5,273 bases of DNA, taken from assembly GCA_035935775.1 (NCBI GenBank), contig DASYWT010000095.1, positions 1 through 5,273 on the forward strand. Direction: 5' to 3'. The position numbers were made by a program, and so were the translations under genes. Below, one piece after another: positions 5,121 to 5,273 of this stretch (the first letter of the stretch is position 1; every line of letters begins with the position of its first letter). Under the pieces are notes generated by a model. That model saw nothing but the letters and a program-made list of their open reading frames with translations. It was not told the origin of the DNA and did not search any database. Source of the DNA: JAICWP01 sp035935775 (GTDB lineage: Bacteria; Acidobacteriota; Terriglobia; Terriglobales; Acidobacteriaceae).

Positions 5121-5273
5121 TCACTTAGATGCAGGCTTGTTCCCCACCGCCGACGAAATATCTCCCGCCTTGGCTATCTCCTCCGGAAACGGCTCCCCAT
5201 CGGCCCACACCGCTCCGTCCTCGAAGTGCTCTTTTTTCCAGATGGGAACGGTCTTCTTCAGGCTATCAATCAG
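5121..5273 (-). CDS. moaE: Molybdopterin synthase catalytic (large) subunit MoaE, C-terminal part
   Basis: Only the last 50 residues and the TGA stop are in the window; the frame enters from the right edge. The fragment LIDSLKKTVPIWKKEHFEDG followed by AVWADGEPFPEE is the C-terminal active-site region of MoaE. The two lysines seven residues apart (sixth and thirteenth visible residues) match E. coli Lys119 and Lys126, which hold the sulfur-donating MoaD C-terminus and substrate. With MoaD the enzyme adds two sulfurs to cyclic pyranopterin monophosphate to form molybdopterin in the cytosol. E. coli MoaE is 150 residues, so about 100 are missing here through the window boundary, not through damage. 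It is followed 67 bases later by the VWFA gene across a heptamer array; no terminator with a T-run is obvious between them. Confidence 0.92.
   Translation of the reverse strand: MIDSLKKTVPIWKKEHFEDGAVWADGEPFPEEIAKAGDISSAVGNKPASK

Overview
The window looks like a chromosomal stretch from an Acidobacteriota genome, probably from the Terriglobia/Koribacter side of the phylum. The strongest clue is a secreted VWFA protein with the layout of the 'VWFA-related acidobacterial' family. High GC coding sequence, an N-terminally permuted aconitase, a divergent Hfq and short heptamer tandem arrays between genes fit the same picture. The phylum call is firm inference; the genus is not resolved.

All six supported genes lie on the minus strand, so transcription runs from high to low coordinates. 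In that order they are: the C-terminal end of moaE (molybdopterin synthase large subunit, cut by the right edge); a secreted VWFA-domain protein (stop at 4052, preferred ATG at 5053); a 91-residue Hfq-like Sm protein (3644-3919); an inositol-monophosphatase family protein (2793-3644) whose start overlaps the hfq stop in TAATG; a 193-residue secreted protein of unknown function (1931-2512); and a large aconitase-superfamily hydro-lyase (1-1716) with its swivel domain at the N-terminus, cut by the left edge before its last two cluster cysteines. Long plus-strand open frames are antisense shadows of these genes.

The gaps are short (about 70 to 280 bases) but structured. 5054-5120 and 3920-4051 each carry a heptamer tandem array, and a third array overlaps the end of the phosphatase gene. 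2513-2792 holds a likely terminator for the hfq-suhB pair, a palindromic GTCATCCTGA...GAAGGACC dispersed-type repeat and a candidate promoter. 1717-1930 holds a strong hairpin, a candidate promoter whose spacer is an inverted repeat, and a small inverted repeat over the aconitase ribosome-binding region.

The genes do not form one obvious pathway. The best functional pairing is the coupled Hfq-like/SuhB-like unit, where both families have known links to RNA in other bacteria. The rest looks like housekeeping metabolism (molybdenum cofactor, aconitase-type dehydration) interspersed with lineage-specific envelope proteins. No mobile element, CRISPR array, tRNA or rRNA is visible. I do not see a complete new multi-gene system; the items most worth a second look are the Hfq variant and its coupling, the permuted aconitase with its promoter structure, and the heptamer arrays.
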